Positions 35,168-43,785 of a stretch of DNA of 64,000 nucleotides are shown here, piece after piece (positions within the stretch are counted from its first letter, which is position 1; every line of letters begins with the position of its first letter). This DNA comes from Mesorhizobium comanense (GTDB lineage Bacteria > Pseudomonadota > Alphaproteobacteria > Rhizobiales > Rhizobiaceae), in NCBI RefSeq assembly GCF_005503535.1, contig NZ_SCNN01000003.1, positions 124,001-188,000 on the forward strand. Reading direction: 5' to 3'. The notes below the pieces were generated by a model that worked only from the letters and a program-made list of their open reading frames with translations, searched no databases and was not told the DNA's origin. The translations under genes were made by a program, and so were the position numbers.

Positions 35168-36211
35168 ATGAACAGGCGCGTGTTTCTGATCGGCCTTTCA
35201 CTGCTGCTCCAGATGTTGCTCTGGCTGCCGGGCGTGGCGGGCGCGCAAGCCGGCGTGTTCGTCGATGCGGCCGGTCGCAAGGTCGAGATCCCTGATGGCG
35301 TCCATCGCGTGCTGGCGGCGGGGCCGCCGGCCTCGGTGCTGCTCTATGCGCTTGCGCCCGACAAGATGGTCGGCTGGGTGCGCGAGCCGAGCGCGGAGGA
35401 AAAGGCGTTCATCGCGCCAGCCTATCGCGACCTGCCGGCGCATGGCCGCCTGACCGGCAAGGGCAACACCGCCAATCTCGAGATGGTGCTCAAGATGAAG
35501 CCCGATCTCATCATCGACGTCGGCACGGTGGACCCCACCTATGCCTCGCTGGCCGACCGGGTGCAGCAGCAGACCGGGATTCCCTATGTGCTGATCGACG
35601 GCGCATTCGCCAGGACGCCGGACTCGCTGCGCCAGGTGGGGGAACTGCTCGGCGAAAAGGAGCGCGGCGAGGCGCTGGCGCGCTATGCAGAAACCTCGCT
35701 CAAGCGCGTCGAGGCGCTGGCCGCCGGCATCGCGCCCGACAAGCGTCCGCGCGTCTACTACGGACGCGGCCCCAAGGGTCTGGAAACGGGGCTCGCCGGA
35801 TCGATCAACATGGAAGTGCTCGGCGCGGTGGGGGCGGTCAACGTCGCCGAGGCGGCGGGCAAGGGCGGGCTGGCCAACGTGTCGGTCGAACAGGTGCTGT
35901 CGTGGAATCCGGATGTCATCCTGACGCTCGATCCAAACTTCCAGGCCTCCGTGGCGAACGACCCGCAATGGGCAGGCATCGCGGCGGTCAAGCAGGGACG
36001 CGTCTACCGCGCGCCGACCCTGCCGTTCGGCTGGTTCGACTCCCCGCCTGGCGTCAACCGCCTCGTCGGCGTCTCATGGCTGGAGAGCGTGCTCTATCCG
36101 CAGAGCCAGGTCGACCTGCGGTCGGAAGCGCGCGGCTTCTACAAGCTTTTCTACCATGTCGAGGTCAGCGACGCGCAGCTTGACGAGCTGCTCGGCCCCG
36201 CCAAGCCATGA
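35168..36211 (+). CDS. Metal-chelate ABC transporter substrate-binding protein (FecB/FepB-like)
   Basis: 347-aa periplasmic protein with a hydrophobic signal (FLIGLSLLLQMLLWLPG, cleavage near AQA). Two lobes follow: the N-lobe opens FVDAAGRKVEIPDGVHRVLA, and LKMKPDLIIDVGT leads into the hinge. Near the C-terminus is LPFGWFDSPPGVNRLVGVSW, seen in a branch of COG0614 binding proteins whose ligands vary (iron, cobalamin, molybdate and others). I prefer the ATG at 35168 with GGAG 6 bp upstream; ATGs at 35156 and 35165 are alternatives. The stop overlaps the permease start by 4 bp. Confidence 0.9.
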   Translation: MNRRVFLIGLSLLLQMLLWLPGVAGAQAGVFVDAAGRKVEIPDGVHRVLAAGPPASVLLYALAPDKMVGWVREPSAEEKAFIAPAYRDLPAHGRLTGKGNTANLEMVLKMKPDLIIDVGTVDPTYASLADRVQQQTGIPYVLIDGAFARTPDSLRQVGELLGEKERGEALARYAETSLKRVEALAAGIAPDKRPRVYYGRGPKGLETGLAGSINMEVLGAVGAVNVAEAAGKGGLANVSVEQVLSWNPDVILTLDPNFQASVANDPQWAGIAAVKQGRVYRAPTLPFGWFDSPPGVNRLVGVSWLESVLYPQSQVDLRSEARGFYKLFYHVEVSDAQLDELLGPAKP

Positions 36212-37257
36212 CCAGCGGCGGGCTCCGGCGCGAGCCCCCGGCAAGCCGCATGCCGGCATGGGTCGGCAAGGCTGTCCCCTGGATCCTGCTGGTGGCGGTG
36301 ACGCTGGCGGCGCTGGCTAGCGGCAAATATAGCGTTTCGATCCACGATATCGTCCTTGTCCTGGCCGCCAAGCTGAGCGGTTCGGCCAGCGGCCTGCCCC
36401 AGAATGTCGAGACGGTGATCTGGAACGTGCGGCTGCCGCGCGTCGCTTGCGGATTGCTCGTTGGAGCCTCGCTCGCCGTGGCCGGCGCCGTCTATCAGGG
36501 CCTGTTCCGCAACCCGCTGGTGTCGCCCGACATTCTGGGCGTGTCGGCGGGATCCAGCCTTGGCGCGGTGCTCGGCATCTTCCTGTCGCTGCCGGTGCTG
36601 GCGATCCAGAGCATGGCGTTCGCCGGCGGCCTGGCCTCGGTGGCGCTGGTCTACGCCATCGGCGCCGCCGTGCGCAGGCACGATCCGGTGCTCGTGCTCG
36701 TCCTGGCCGGCATCGCCGTCGGCGCCCTGCTCGGCGCCTGCATCTCGCTGGTCAAGGTGCTGGCCGACCCCTACAACCAGCTGCCGGCAATCACCTTCTG
36801 GCTGCTGGGCAGCCTGGCCAGCGTCACGCAGGGCGACTTCCTTTCGGTGTTGCCGGCGATGATCATCGGCCTGGTGCCGATCGTGCTGCTGCGCTGGCGG
36901 CTCAACCTGATGACCCTCGACGACCAGGAAGCGCGCGCGCTTGGCATCGAGACGACACGCATGCGGCTCGTGCTGATCGCCTCGGCGACGCTGATGACGG
37001 CGGCGGCGGTTTCGATCTCAGGCATCATCGGCTGGATCGGCCTTCTGGTGCCGCATGTGGCGCGCGCCTTCGCCGGGCCGAATTTCTCGCGCCTGCTGCC
37101 GGTGGCGCTGCTTTTGGGCGGCGGCTACCTCGTCTGCGTCGACACGCTGGCGCGCAGCATCGCGCCGGTGGAGGTGCCGCTAGGTATCCTCACGGCCGCC
37201 ATCGGGGCTCCGTTCTTCATCTGGCTGCTGACGACGACGAGGCAGGGCTGGCAATGA
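36208..37257 (+). CDS. FecCD-family ABC transporter permease
   Basis: 349-aa permease with about ten hydrophobic helices. NVRLPRVACGLLVGASLAVA, QGLFRNPLVSPDILGVSAG and SGIIGWIGLLVPHVARAFAG are signature regions of the BtuC/FhuB/FecCD family. ATGA overlaps join it to the binding-protein gene before and the ATPase gene after. It forms the membrane channel of a binding-protein-dependent importer for metal chelates. Confidence 0.94.
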   Translation: MTSGGLRREPPASRMPAWVGKAVPWILLVAVTLAALASGKYSVSIHDIVLVLAAKLSGSASGLPQNVETVIWNVRLPRVACGLLVGASLAVAGAVYQGLFRNPLVSPDILGVSAGSSLGAVLGIFLSLPVLAIQSMAFAGGLASVALVYAIGAAVRRHDPVLVLVLAGIAVGALLGACISLVKVLADPYNQLPAITFWLLGSLASVTQGDFLSVLPAMIIGLVPIVLLRWRLNLMTLDDQEARALGIETTRMRLVLIASATLMTAAAVSISGIIGWIGLLVPHVARAFAGPNFSRLLPVALLLGGGYLVCVDTLARSIAPVEVPLGILTAAIGAPFFIWLLTTTRQGWQ

Positions 37258-38057
37258 CGCTGTCGGCGGTCGACCTGTCCTTCGGCTACCGCGGAACGCC
37301 GCTTGGCCGCGGCCTGACCCTGACCGTCGAGCCGGGCGAGGTGCTGTGCCTGCTCGGACCCAATGGCTGCGGCAAGACCACGCTGTTCAAGACGTTGCTT
37401 GGCCTGATCCCGAGCCTCGGGGGCCGGCTCGAACTGGATGGACGGGCGGTCTCCTCGTTCTCGCGGGCGGAATTCGCCAGGCGTGTCGGCTACGTGCCGC
37501 AAGCCAGCGCCGGCTATTTCCCGTTCGAGGTGCGCGACGTGGTGCTGATGGGTCGGGCGAGCCGGATCGGAATTTTCGCGGCGCCATCCCGGGCCGATCA
37601 AGCCATCGCCATGGGCGCGCTCGAGACGCTCGGTATCGCGCATCTTGCCGCGCGCAGTTTTTCGGCGATCAGCGGCGGCGAGCGTCAGCTGGCGCTGGTC
37701 GCGCGGGCGCTGGCGCAGGAGCCCGGCATGCTGGTGATGGACGAGCCGACGGCGAGCCTCGACTTCGGCAACCAGGCACGGGTGCTCGAACGCATCGGCA
37801 CGCTGGCCGCCTCCGGATTGACGATCGTGCTTTCAACGCACGATCCGGGCCACGCCTTCGCCTGCGCCGACAGGGTGGCGCTGATGAAGAGCGGCGCCAT
37901 CGTGGCGACCGGCGCACCCGAGACGGTGCTCACGGCGCAGGCTCTCGGCTCGCTTTACGGCGTCGATGTCGCCGTCTCGTGGCTCGAACAGGCGCGGCAC
38001 CATATCGCCGTGCCTGTCCTGCGGACGTCGCGCGCGCGTCAGGCTCCGAGCGGATAG
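37254..38057 (+). CDS. ABC transporter ATP-binding protein, FepC/BtuD-like
   Basis: 267-aa ATPase. Walker A is GPNGCGKTTLF (about 36-46), the Q-loop is YVPQASAGYFPF, the signature is ISGGERQLALVARAL, Walker B is MLVMDEPTASLDF and the switch is LSTHDPGHAF. The last 19 bp overlap the 3' end of a convergent NTF2-like gene. Third gene of the receptor-associated importer operon. Confidence 0.94.
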   Translation: MTLSAVDLSFGYRGTPLGRGLTLTVEPGEVLCLLGPNGCGKTTLFKTLLGLIPSLGGRLELDGRAVSSFSRAEFARRVGYVPQASAGYFPFEVRDVVLMGRASRIGIFAAPSRADQAIAMGALETLGIAHLAARSFSAISGGERQLALVARALAQEPGMLVMDEPTASLDFGNQARVLERIGTLAASGLTIVLSTHDPGHAFACADRVALMKSGAIVATGAPETVLTAQALGSLYGVDVAVSWLEQARHHIAVPVLRTSRARQAPSG

Positions 38058-38524
38058 GGCATGTAGCCGACGAAGCCGGCGATCTTCCAGCTGCCGCCAA
38101 CCTTGCGGCAGAAATACAGCGTCTGCCATTTCAAGCGGTCGACGCTGCCGTCCGCCTTGGCGACCGAGCCATCGAACTTCTTGTGCAGCACGGCGCGGTC
38201 ACCATCGACATCGATGTCGCGCAGATTGGTGACGCGAAACAGCGCCTCGCGCAGCGGTTCGGCGAATTTCGTCGCCGCCGTTTCCCCGGCCTGGCGCAGC
38301 CATTCGTCGCGATAGATTTCCAGCCTGGGGAATTGCAGCCGCCAGGCGTCGGCATTGGCCAGGAAATGCGCGTGCATGCCGAAGAAGCTCTCGGCGATGA
38401 AATCGTTCTCGACCATCGACCAGTCCTGGCCGATGAAGGCGTCGATGTCGCGCCGCACCAGCATCTCCCACAGCGCGTGGCGGTCGGCGTCGCCTGTTGG
38501 AAACGGGTTCTTGTCGAAGGTCAT
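38039..38524 (-). CDS. NTF2/SnoaL-like protein
   Basis: 161-aa protein with a cone-shaped NTF2 fold pattern: an N-terminal helix region (DADRHALWEMLVRRDIDAFI, then GQDWSMVENDF) and C-terminal strands GDRAVLHKKFDGSV and WQTLYFCRKVGGSWKIAGFV. The family includes ring-cleaving, isomerase and purely binding proteins, so function is open. GGAG precedes the ATG. It converges with, and overlaps by 19 bp, the ABC ATPase gene. A second NTF2-like domain occurs in the monooxygenase at 40547-42337. Confidence 0.82.
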   Translation of the reverse strand: MTFDKNPFPTGDADRHALWEMLVRRDIDAFIGQDWSMVENDFIAESFFGMHAHFLANADAWRLQFPRLEIYRDEWLRQAGETAATKFAEPLREALFRVTNLRDIDVDGDRAVLHKKFDGSVAKADGSVDRLKWQTLYFCRKVGGSWKIAGFVGYMPYPLGA

Positions 38525-38743
38525 CGTCGGGGTCTCCGGTCTCGTAGGGGCATCTGTCCGCCGCGGCATGAGCCCGTCCGGCAAGCGCGCACGATGCAAG
38601 CGCTTCTGTAATAAAGCAACACGGATTTCAAACAATGTTGCTTTCCAACAAGGCCCCTATCGGGACGGCCGCGATCGCGATAAATCTTGTGCGAAGCGGG
38701 CGCCGCCCTGGTGTCCCGTCGCGTGACCGGAGGAGGTTGTCCC

Positions 38744-39109
38744 TTGCCCAAGCAGACTTTTGGAACATCCCATGTGCCGCTGTCGCCCGCCGTGCGGGCC
38801 GGCGATTTCGTCTTTGTCTCGGGCCAGGTTCCCGTCGGCGGCGACGGCATCGTGGTCAAGGGCGGCATTACGGAACAGACCGAGCAGGTGCTTGCCAACG
38901 TCAAGGCGGCACTGGCGCTCGCCGGCTGCACCATGGACGATGTGGTCAAGACCACCGTCTGGCTGGAGGACGCGCGTGACTTCGGCGCCTTCAACGCGGT
39001 CTATGCCAGGCATTTCCCCAGGAATCCGCCGGCCCGCACGACCGTCGAATCCAGGCTGATGATCGACATCAAGATCGAAGTCGAGGCGGTCGCCTACCGG
39101 CCGGCCTGA
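38744..39109 (+). CDS. RidA-family (YjgF/YER057c/UK114) protein
   Basis: 121-aa RidA-like protein that may hydrolyse reactive enamine/imine intermediates. It contains VRAGDFVFVSGQVPVGGDG, NVKAALALAGCTMDDVVKTT, PARTTVESRLM and a final EVEAVA strand. The conserved arginine that binds the carboxylate is the R of PPARTTVE. There is no ATG near the right place; AGGAGG at 38731-38736 lies 7 bp before a TTG, which I take as start. The amidohydrolase gene begins 29 bp downstream, so the two probably act in the same catabolic step series. Confidence 0.92.
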   Translation: MPKQTFGTSHVPLSPAVRAGDFVFVSGQVPVGGDGIVVKGGITEQTEQVLANVKAALALAGCTMDDVVKTTVWLEDARDFGAFNAVYARHFPRNPPARTTVESRLMIDIKIEVEAVAYRPA

Positions 39110-39138
39110 CCCAAGACATACGAGGCGGAGGTTTTCCC

Positions 39139-40374
39139 ATGCAATTCGACCTCCTCGTGAAGGGCGGCCGGCTGATCGATCCTGCGTCCGGCATCGATGC
39201 GCCACGCGATGTCGCCATCGCCAGTGGCAGGATCGCCGCGATCGACGCCGATATCCCGGCGGATCGCGCCGCCCAGCTCGTCGACGCGGCGGGCTGCATC
39301 GTCGCGCCAGGCCTGGTCGACTTGCACAGCCACGTCTACTGGGGTGGCACCTCGCTCGGCGTCGATGCCGACAGGCTGGCGGCCAAGAGCGCAACCACCA
39401 CCTTCATCGATGCCGGCAGCGCCGGCGCCGGTAATTTTCTCGGCTTCCGCCGCCATGTCATGGAGCGGTCGAGGGCGCGCATCCTGGCCTATGTCAACAT
39501 TTCCTTCGCCGGCATTTTCGGCTTCTCGCAGACCGTGTCGGTGGGCGAGTGCGGTGATCTCAGGCTCTGCGAGCCGCGCGAGGTGGTGGCGGCGGCGCGC
39601 GAGCACGCCGATGTCGTCGTCGGCGTCAAGGTGCGTTCGGGCAAGCATGCCGGCGGCTCGAGCGGCATCGCGCCGGTCGATCTGGCGCTGGAAGCGGCCG
39701 ACAAGGCCGGACTGCCGCTGATGGCCCACATTGACGAGCCGCCACCCGGGCGCTCGGAAGTGCTGCCGCGCCTGCGCCGGGGCGACATCCTCACCCACTG
39801 CTTCCGGCCGTTCCCCAACGCGCCTGTCTTCGCTTCGGGCGCCGTGCGGCCCGACATGCGCCTCGCCCGCGAGCGCGGCGTCATCTTCGACCTCGGCCAT
39901 GGCATGGGCTCGTTCGACTTCGAGGTCGCCCGCGCCATGCTGGCGGAAGGGCTGGCGCCCGACGTGATCTCGAGCGACGTGCATCTCTACTGCGTCGACG
40001 GTCCGGCCTTCGACATACTGGTGTGCATGTCGAAGCTGATGGCACTCGGCATGCCGCTGGTCGAGGTGCTGCGAGCAGCGACGCAAGGACCGGCGCAAGC
40101 GATCGCGCGGCCCGATCTCGGCACGCTGGCGGTCGGCACGGTCGGCGACGTCGCCGTTCTTCGCCAACGGTCCGGCCGCTTCACCTTCGTCGATGCCGTC
40201 GGCGCCTCCCTCGTCGCCGACCAGCGGCTGGTTTCGGAGGGCATCGTTATCGGCGGCACATGGTGGCCGAACGAAGCGGTCGACGATGTGAGCGAGACGG
40301 AGCGTTTTGAGCCGCATGCCGCCCATACCCATGTCGAGGTGGCGGCCAGGCATTTCGGGCACCGGCATGATTAG
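39139..40374 (+). CDS. Amidohydrolase/deacetylase-family metallohydrolase
   Basis: 411-aa amidohydrolase-superfamily enzyme. The N-terminal beta domain includes LLVKGGRLIDPASG. The metal motif is VDLHSHVYWG (near residue 61), further ligands are in LMAHIDEPPPGR, ILTHCF and ISSDVHLY, and the C-terminal beta domain has GTVGDVAVL. This matches dihydroorotase-like enzymes of the deacetylase type (EF_0837/AHA_3915 family), which act on N-acyl or cyclic amide substrates. GGAGG is 8 bp upstream. It is cotranscribed with RidA. The true substrate is unknown. Confidence 0.88.
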   Translation: MQFDLLVKGGRLIDPASGIDAPRDVAIASGRIAAIDADIPADRAAQLVDAAGCIVAPGLVDLHSHVYWGGTSLGVDADRLAAKSATTTFIDAGSAGAGNFLGFRRHVMERSRARILAYVNISFAGIFGFSQTVSVGECGDLRLCEPREVVAAAREHADVVVGVKVRSGKHAGGSSGIAPVDLALEAADKAGLPLMAHIDEPPPGRSEVLPRLRRGDILTHCFRPFPNAPVFASGAVRPDMRLARERGVIFDLGHGMGSFDFEVARAMLAEGLAPDVISSDVHLYCVDGPAFDILVCMSKLMALGMPLVEVLRAATQGPAQAIARPDLGTLAVGTVGDVAVLRQRSGRFTFVDAVGASLVADQRLVSEGIVIGGTWWPNEAVDDVSETERFEPHAAHTHVEVAARHFGHRHD

Positions 40375-40376
40375 CT

Positions 40377-40539
40377 GATCTCCCCCCTTGTGGGGGAGAT
40401 GCCCGGCAGGGCAGAGGGGGGCGTGCCGGAACGCGAACCTTCGTCAGACTGCGATCGAGCAAGTACCTCCGACGGATACGCTGGCGGGACAGCGCCCCCC
40501 TCTGGCCTGCCGGCCATCTCCCCCACAAGGGGGGAGATC
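40377..40539. repeat. Palindromic intergenic mosaic element, copy 5
   Basis: GATCTCCCCCCTTGTGGGGG at the left is mirrored by CCCCCACAAGGGGGGAGATC at the right, with GCCCGGCAGGGCAGAGGGGG and CCCCCCTCTGGCCTGCCGGC between. The same subtype is at 49775-49945. It fills the convergent gap between the amidohydrolase and monooxygenase genes. Confidence 0.85.
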
Positions 40540-40546
40540 GGCAGCT

Positions 40547-42337
40547 TCACCGCCGCGCGTTGCTCACCGGCCCATACACCTGCGTATCGATGCCCTCCAT
40601 GCGCGCCTTGATCTGCAGCGCCACATATTTCGAATAGAAGCGCGACAGCGCCAGGTTGCCGCCATGGAACCACAGCGCTTCCTGTGCCGTCGGCTTCCAC
40701 ATGTTGCGCAGCTCGCCCTGCCACGGGCCGGGATCGCCCTTGACGCCCGAACCGAGGCCCCAGCACGGGCCGACCTTGTCGGCGACCTCGCGCGAGACGA
40801 GCGCGGCGACATTCTCGTTCATGGACTGGTAGCCGGTGCAGGCGATGATAGCGTCGGCCTCGAGTTCGGTGCCGTCCTCGAACAGGATGCCTTTTTCCGT
40901 CAGGGCCTTGATCGGGACGCCGCTGCGGATGCCGATCTTGCCGTCGATGATCAGGTCCGAGGCGCCGACATCGATGTAGTAGCCCGAACCGGTGCGGTAG
41001 GCCTTCATCAGCAGGCCGGTCTCGTCGTCACCGAAATCGAGCGCGAAGCCCGATGCGGCGAGCCGTTCGTAGAAATCGGCATCGCGCGCGCGGATGACAT
41101 CGTACAGCGCCCGCTGGCCCTTGGGCACCAGCGCGAAGGGCGTCGAGGCGACGATCATGTCGGCCTTCTCGGTGGTGATGCCGCGCGCCAGCGCATCTTC
41201 CGAGAAGATCTCGAAGCCGACCTGCATCAGCGTGTCCGACTTGACCACTGTCGTCGGCGAGCGCTGGATCATGGTGACGTCGGCGCCGCTTTCCCAGAGG
41301 TCGACGCAGACATCATGGCCCGAGCTTGCCGCGCCGATGACCGCGACGCGTCTGCCGCGATATTTCTCGCCGCTCGCATACTGGCTGGAATGCAGCAGCT
41401 CGCCCTTGAACCGGTCCGCACCCTCCAGGTCGATCTTGCGCGGCGGGCCATACGCGCCGGTGGCGAAGACGATGTGCTTCGGCTTCAGCGTGATCCGCCG
41501 GCCGACACGGTCGACCACCACGGTCCAGACCTTTTCCTTGTCGTCGTAGGAGGCGCTGAGGCACTTGGTGGCGACCCAGTAATTGAGCTCCATGACCCGC
41601 GTGTACATTTCCAGCCAGTCGCCCATCTTGTCCTTGGGCGTGAAGACAGGCCAGTTGTCGGGAAACGGGATGTAGGGGAGATGGTCGTACCAGACCGGAT
41701 CGTGTAGCACGAGCGTGCGGTAGCGGTTGCGCCAGGAATCACCCGGCCGCGCGTTCTTCTCGATGACGATGGTTGGCACGCCGAGCTGCCTGAGCCGGGC
41801 ACCCAGCATGATGCCGCCCTGGCCGCCGCCGATGACCAGGCAATAGGGCTGCTCCGAAGCGCCGAGATCGCGCGCCTCGCGCGCCCGCGCCTCCGACCAG
41901 GTCTCGCGCTCGGGATCCGCCTTGTGGCGCACGCCGAGCGGGCGGCCTTGCCCCTTGCGCTCCTCGAAACCCTTCAGCTCGGTCATCGCCGTGAACAGCG
42001 TGCGGCAGCGTCCTTCGCGCAGGCGCAAAATGCCCTGGCCGGTGGCGACAGCGGTTTCGAAGGTGAACCAGGCCTCGATCGTGCCCTCCTCCGAGGTCGC
42101 TTCGCCGGTGATCCGCCACGCATGGGGCTTTGTCGTCGCCAGCGTCGATCCCAGCATGCCGGCGATGGCGTCGCGGCCTTCCATCGTGGTGACGTTCCAG
42201 GTGAAGGCCAGGAGATCGCGCCAGTAGCAGTCGTCGACGAACAGATTGCTTGCAGCCGTCGCATCGCCGGCTTCGAGGGCCTGCGCCAGGGAATGGAGCC
42301 ATGCGGCGGCCTGTTTGGTTGGTGCGATGTCGAGCAT
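40547..42337 (-). CDS. Flavin-containing monooxygenase with N-terminal NTF2-like domain
   Basis: 596 aa. Residues about 1-135 form an NTF2/SnoaL-like domain (DATAASNLFVDDCYWRDLLA, FTFETAVATGQGIL). The rest is a class B flavin monooxygenase: FAD motif VIGGGQGGIMLGARL (about 168-182), NADPH motif VAVIGAASSGHDV, the YDHLPYIPFPDNW region, and IIACTGYQSMNE. This layout is found in YUCCA-like and other FMO proteins of soil bacteria that oxidise N-, S- or indolic compounds. The ATG at 42335-42337 has AGGGAAAG upstream. Substrate unknown. Confidence 0.88.
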   Translation of the reverse strand: MLDIAPTKQAAAWLHSLAQALEAGDATAASNLFVDDCYWRDLLAFTWNVTTMEGRDAIAGMLGSTLATTKPHAWRITGEATSEEGTIEAWFTFETAVATGQGILRLREGRCRTLFTAMTELKGFEERKGQGRPLGVRHKADPERETWSEARAREARDLGASEQPYCLVIGGGQGGIMLGARLRQLGVPTIVIEKNARPGDSWRNRYRTLVLHDPVWYDHLPYIPFPDNWPVFTPKDKMGDWLEMYTRVMELNYWVATKCLSASYDDKEKVWTVVVDRVGRRITLKPKHIVFATGAYGPPRKIDLEGADRFKGELLHSSQYASGEKYRGRRVAVIGAASSGHDVCVDLWESGADVTMIQRSPTTVVKSDTLMQVGFEIFSEDALARGITTEKADMIVASTPFALVPKGQRALYDVIRARDADFYERLAASGFALDFGDDETGLLMKAYRTGSGYYIDVGASDLIIDGKIGIRSGVPIKALTEKGILFEDGTELEADAIIACTGYQSMNENVAALVSREVADKVGPCWGLGSGVKGDPGPWQGELRNMWKPTAQEALWFHGGNLALSRFYSKYVALQIKARMEGIDTQVYGPVSNARR

Positions 42338-42379
42338 TCTGTCTCTTTCCCTCTTCACTTTTCACATTGCGCCGACGCC

Positions 42380-42534
42380 TCTCCCTTCTCCCCTTGTGGG
42401 AGAAGGTGGCCTCGCGAAGCGAGGTGGGATGAGGGGTGTTCCAGGGAACACCAACGCGTCACTTCGCTTGTACACCCCTCATCCGTCTCGGCGCTGCACG
42501 CCGATCCACCTTCTCCCACAAGGGGAGAAGGGAA
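42380..42534. repeat. Palindromic intergenic mosaic element, copy 6
   Basis: CTTCTCCCCTTGTGGGAGAA near 42385 mirrors TTCTCCCACAAGGGGAGAAG near 42511; GATGAGGGGTGTTCCAG is shared with copy 2 at 8721. It lies between two minus-strand genes. Confidence 0.85.
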
Positions 42535-42543
42535 GACGCCCCC

Positions 42544-43473
42544 CTAATCCCCCAGCGGCTCCATTTCCTTCCCCGTCCGGTGGATCTGGGCGTTGTATTT
42601 GATGCGGCGCACCGTCTCGCGCGCCGAACCGTCCAGCTTGTAGGCCGAGGCCACGGCCAGCAGGTCGATCATCGCCAGGAAGGCGTAGCGCGAGGCGGTG
42701 GGCTTCAGCGTGTCGGGATATTCGGGCACGGCAACCGTCAGCCTGACGTCGCAGGCGCGCGCGAGCTCGGTGTCTGGCGCGGTTACGGCGATCGCGTTGG
42801 CACGGTAGTGTTTTGCGAGCTCGACCGCCTCGATCACCTCGCGGGTGCGTCCGGTCGCCGAAATGGCGATCACCAGGTCGCCCGGCTTCAGCGTCGAGGC
42901 GGTCATGCGCATCAGATAGGGATCGCACTGGGCGCTGACCGTAATGCCGTAGCGAAACAGCCGGTACTGCGTTTCCTGCGCCAGCGCCGACGAACTGCCG
43001 CCGAGGCCGAAGACGGTGACCTGGCGCGCGCGGGCGATCAGTTCGGCCGCCTTCTCCAGTTGCCCCGGATCGAGCTGCCGCTCGGCCTCCTGCAGCGCCC
43101 GGCGCGCTTCGCCGAACACCGCATTCCAGTACGGCATGCCGTTGTCGCTCTCCCTGCCGGGCGAGGTGTCGAGATAGAGCGCGCCGACGACGAGGCTCTG
43201 CGCCAGCTTCAGCTTGAAGTCGCGCACGCCCTCGCAGCCGATGGCGCGGCAGAACCGCGTCACCGTCGGTTCGCTCACGCCGGCGCGCTGGGCGAGCGCG
43301 GCATTGGAGGCGTCGACGGCGTATTTGACGTCGTCCAGCACGACATCGGCGACACGGCGCTCGGCCGGGCGCAACTCCGCGTAGGTATCCTTGACCAGCG
43401 AGATGATGTCGGGGATGCGCCTGATATCGCGCCCTTCCGTTTCGCTGTGTTCGCGGCTGTCAGCTTCGCTCAT
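42544..43473 (-). CDS. RpiR-family transcriptional regulator
   Basis: 309-aa regulator with an N-terminal HTH (ASNAALAQRAGVSEPTVTRF, about 56-75) and a C-terminal SIS sugar-isomerase-like domain (VTVFGLGGSSSALAQETQYR, DLVIAISATGRTREVIEAVE). SIS domains usually sense phosphosugars, although RpiR proteins also regulate other pathways. It is divergent, across 312 bp, from the NitT/TauT-type importer operon and probably controls it together with the oxidoreductase and amidase downstream. Confidence 0.92.
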   Translation of the reverse strand: MSEADSREHSETEGRDIRRIPDIISLVKDTYAELRPAERRVADVVLDDVKYAVDASNAALAQRAGVSEPTVTRFCRAIGCEGVRDFKLKLAQSLVVGALYLDTSPGRESDNGMPYWNAVFGEARRALQEAERQLDPGQLEKAAELIARARQVTVFGLGGSSSALAQETQYRLFRYGITVSAQCDPYLMRMTASTLKPGDLVIAISATGRTREVIEAVELAKHYRANAIAVTAPDTELARACDVRLTVAVPEYPDTLKPTASRYAFLAMIDLLAVASAYKLDGSARETVRRIKYNAQIHRTGKEMEPLGD

Positions 43474-43785
43474 GAGGTCGATCTTCCCTGCCCTTTTCGA
43501 CCTGACCTCTTACCATGGTTGCACGCTGCCGTTCCATCTGACCGGTCCCGCTGCAACCGCTGCGTGCCGCAAGGGAATGCCGGTAGTCCGAAGCGTGAGT
43601 ATGTAGGAAAGCAACACGCAATTCAAGATCGTATAATCGGTTTAAAAACAACAGGATACGAACCATCCGAACTTTTCCTGATAAGCGTATCACCGCGACC
43701 GCTTGACAGCAAAGTAGGATAGTTACAGACTGATTTTCAACAAGTCCGATGACCATAGGATCATCGTGCAATCTCCGAGGGGCGG
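43474..43785. promoter_or_regulatory. Divergent promoter region, rpiR-type gene / ABC importer
   Basis: 312 bp without a gene. It is more AT-rich than its surroundings. A TTGACA at 43703-43708 points toward the importer, with TACAGA 15 bp on. On the opposite strand TTGAAT is followed 17 bp later by CATACT toward the regulator. No clear palindromic operator was found. Promoter assignment is by position and hexamer likeness only. Confidence 0.35.

Noticed and set aside
40377..40539. Repeat arms considered as CRISPR repeats
   Set aside because: There are only two inverted arms and no regular spacer series or cas genes nearby.
43631..43636. TATAAT as a -10 element for the ABC importer
   Set aside because: No acceptable -35 hexamer lies 16-18 bp upstream on the plus strand, and it is about 150 bp from the gene.
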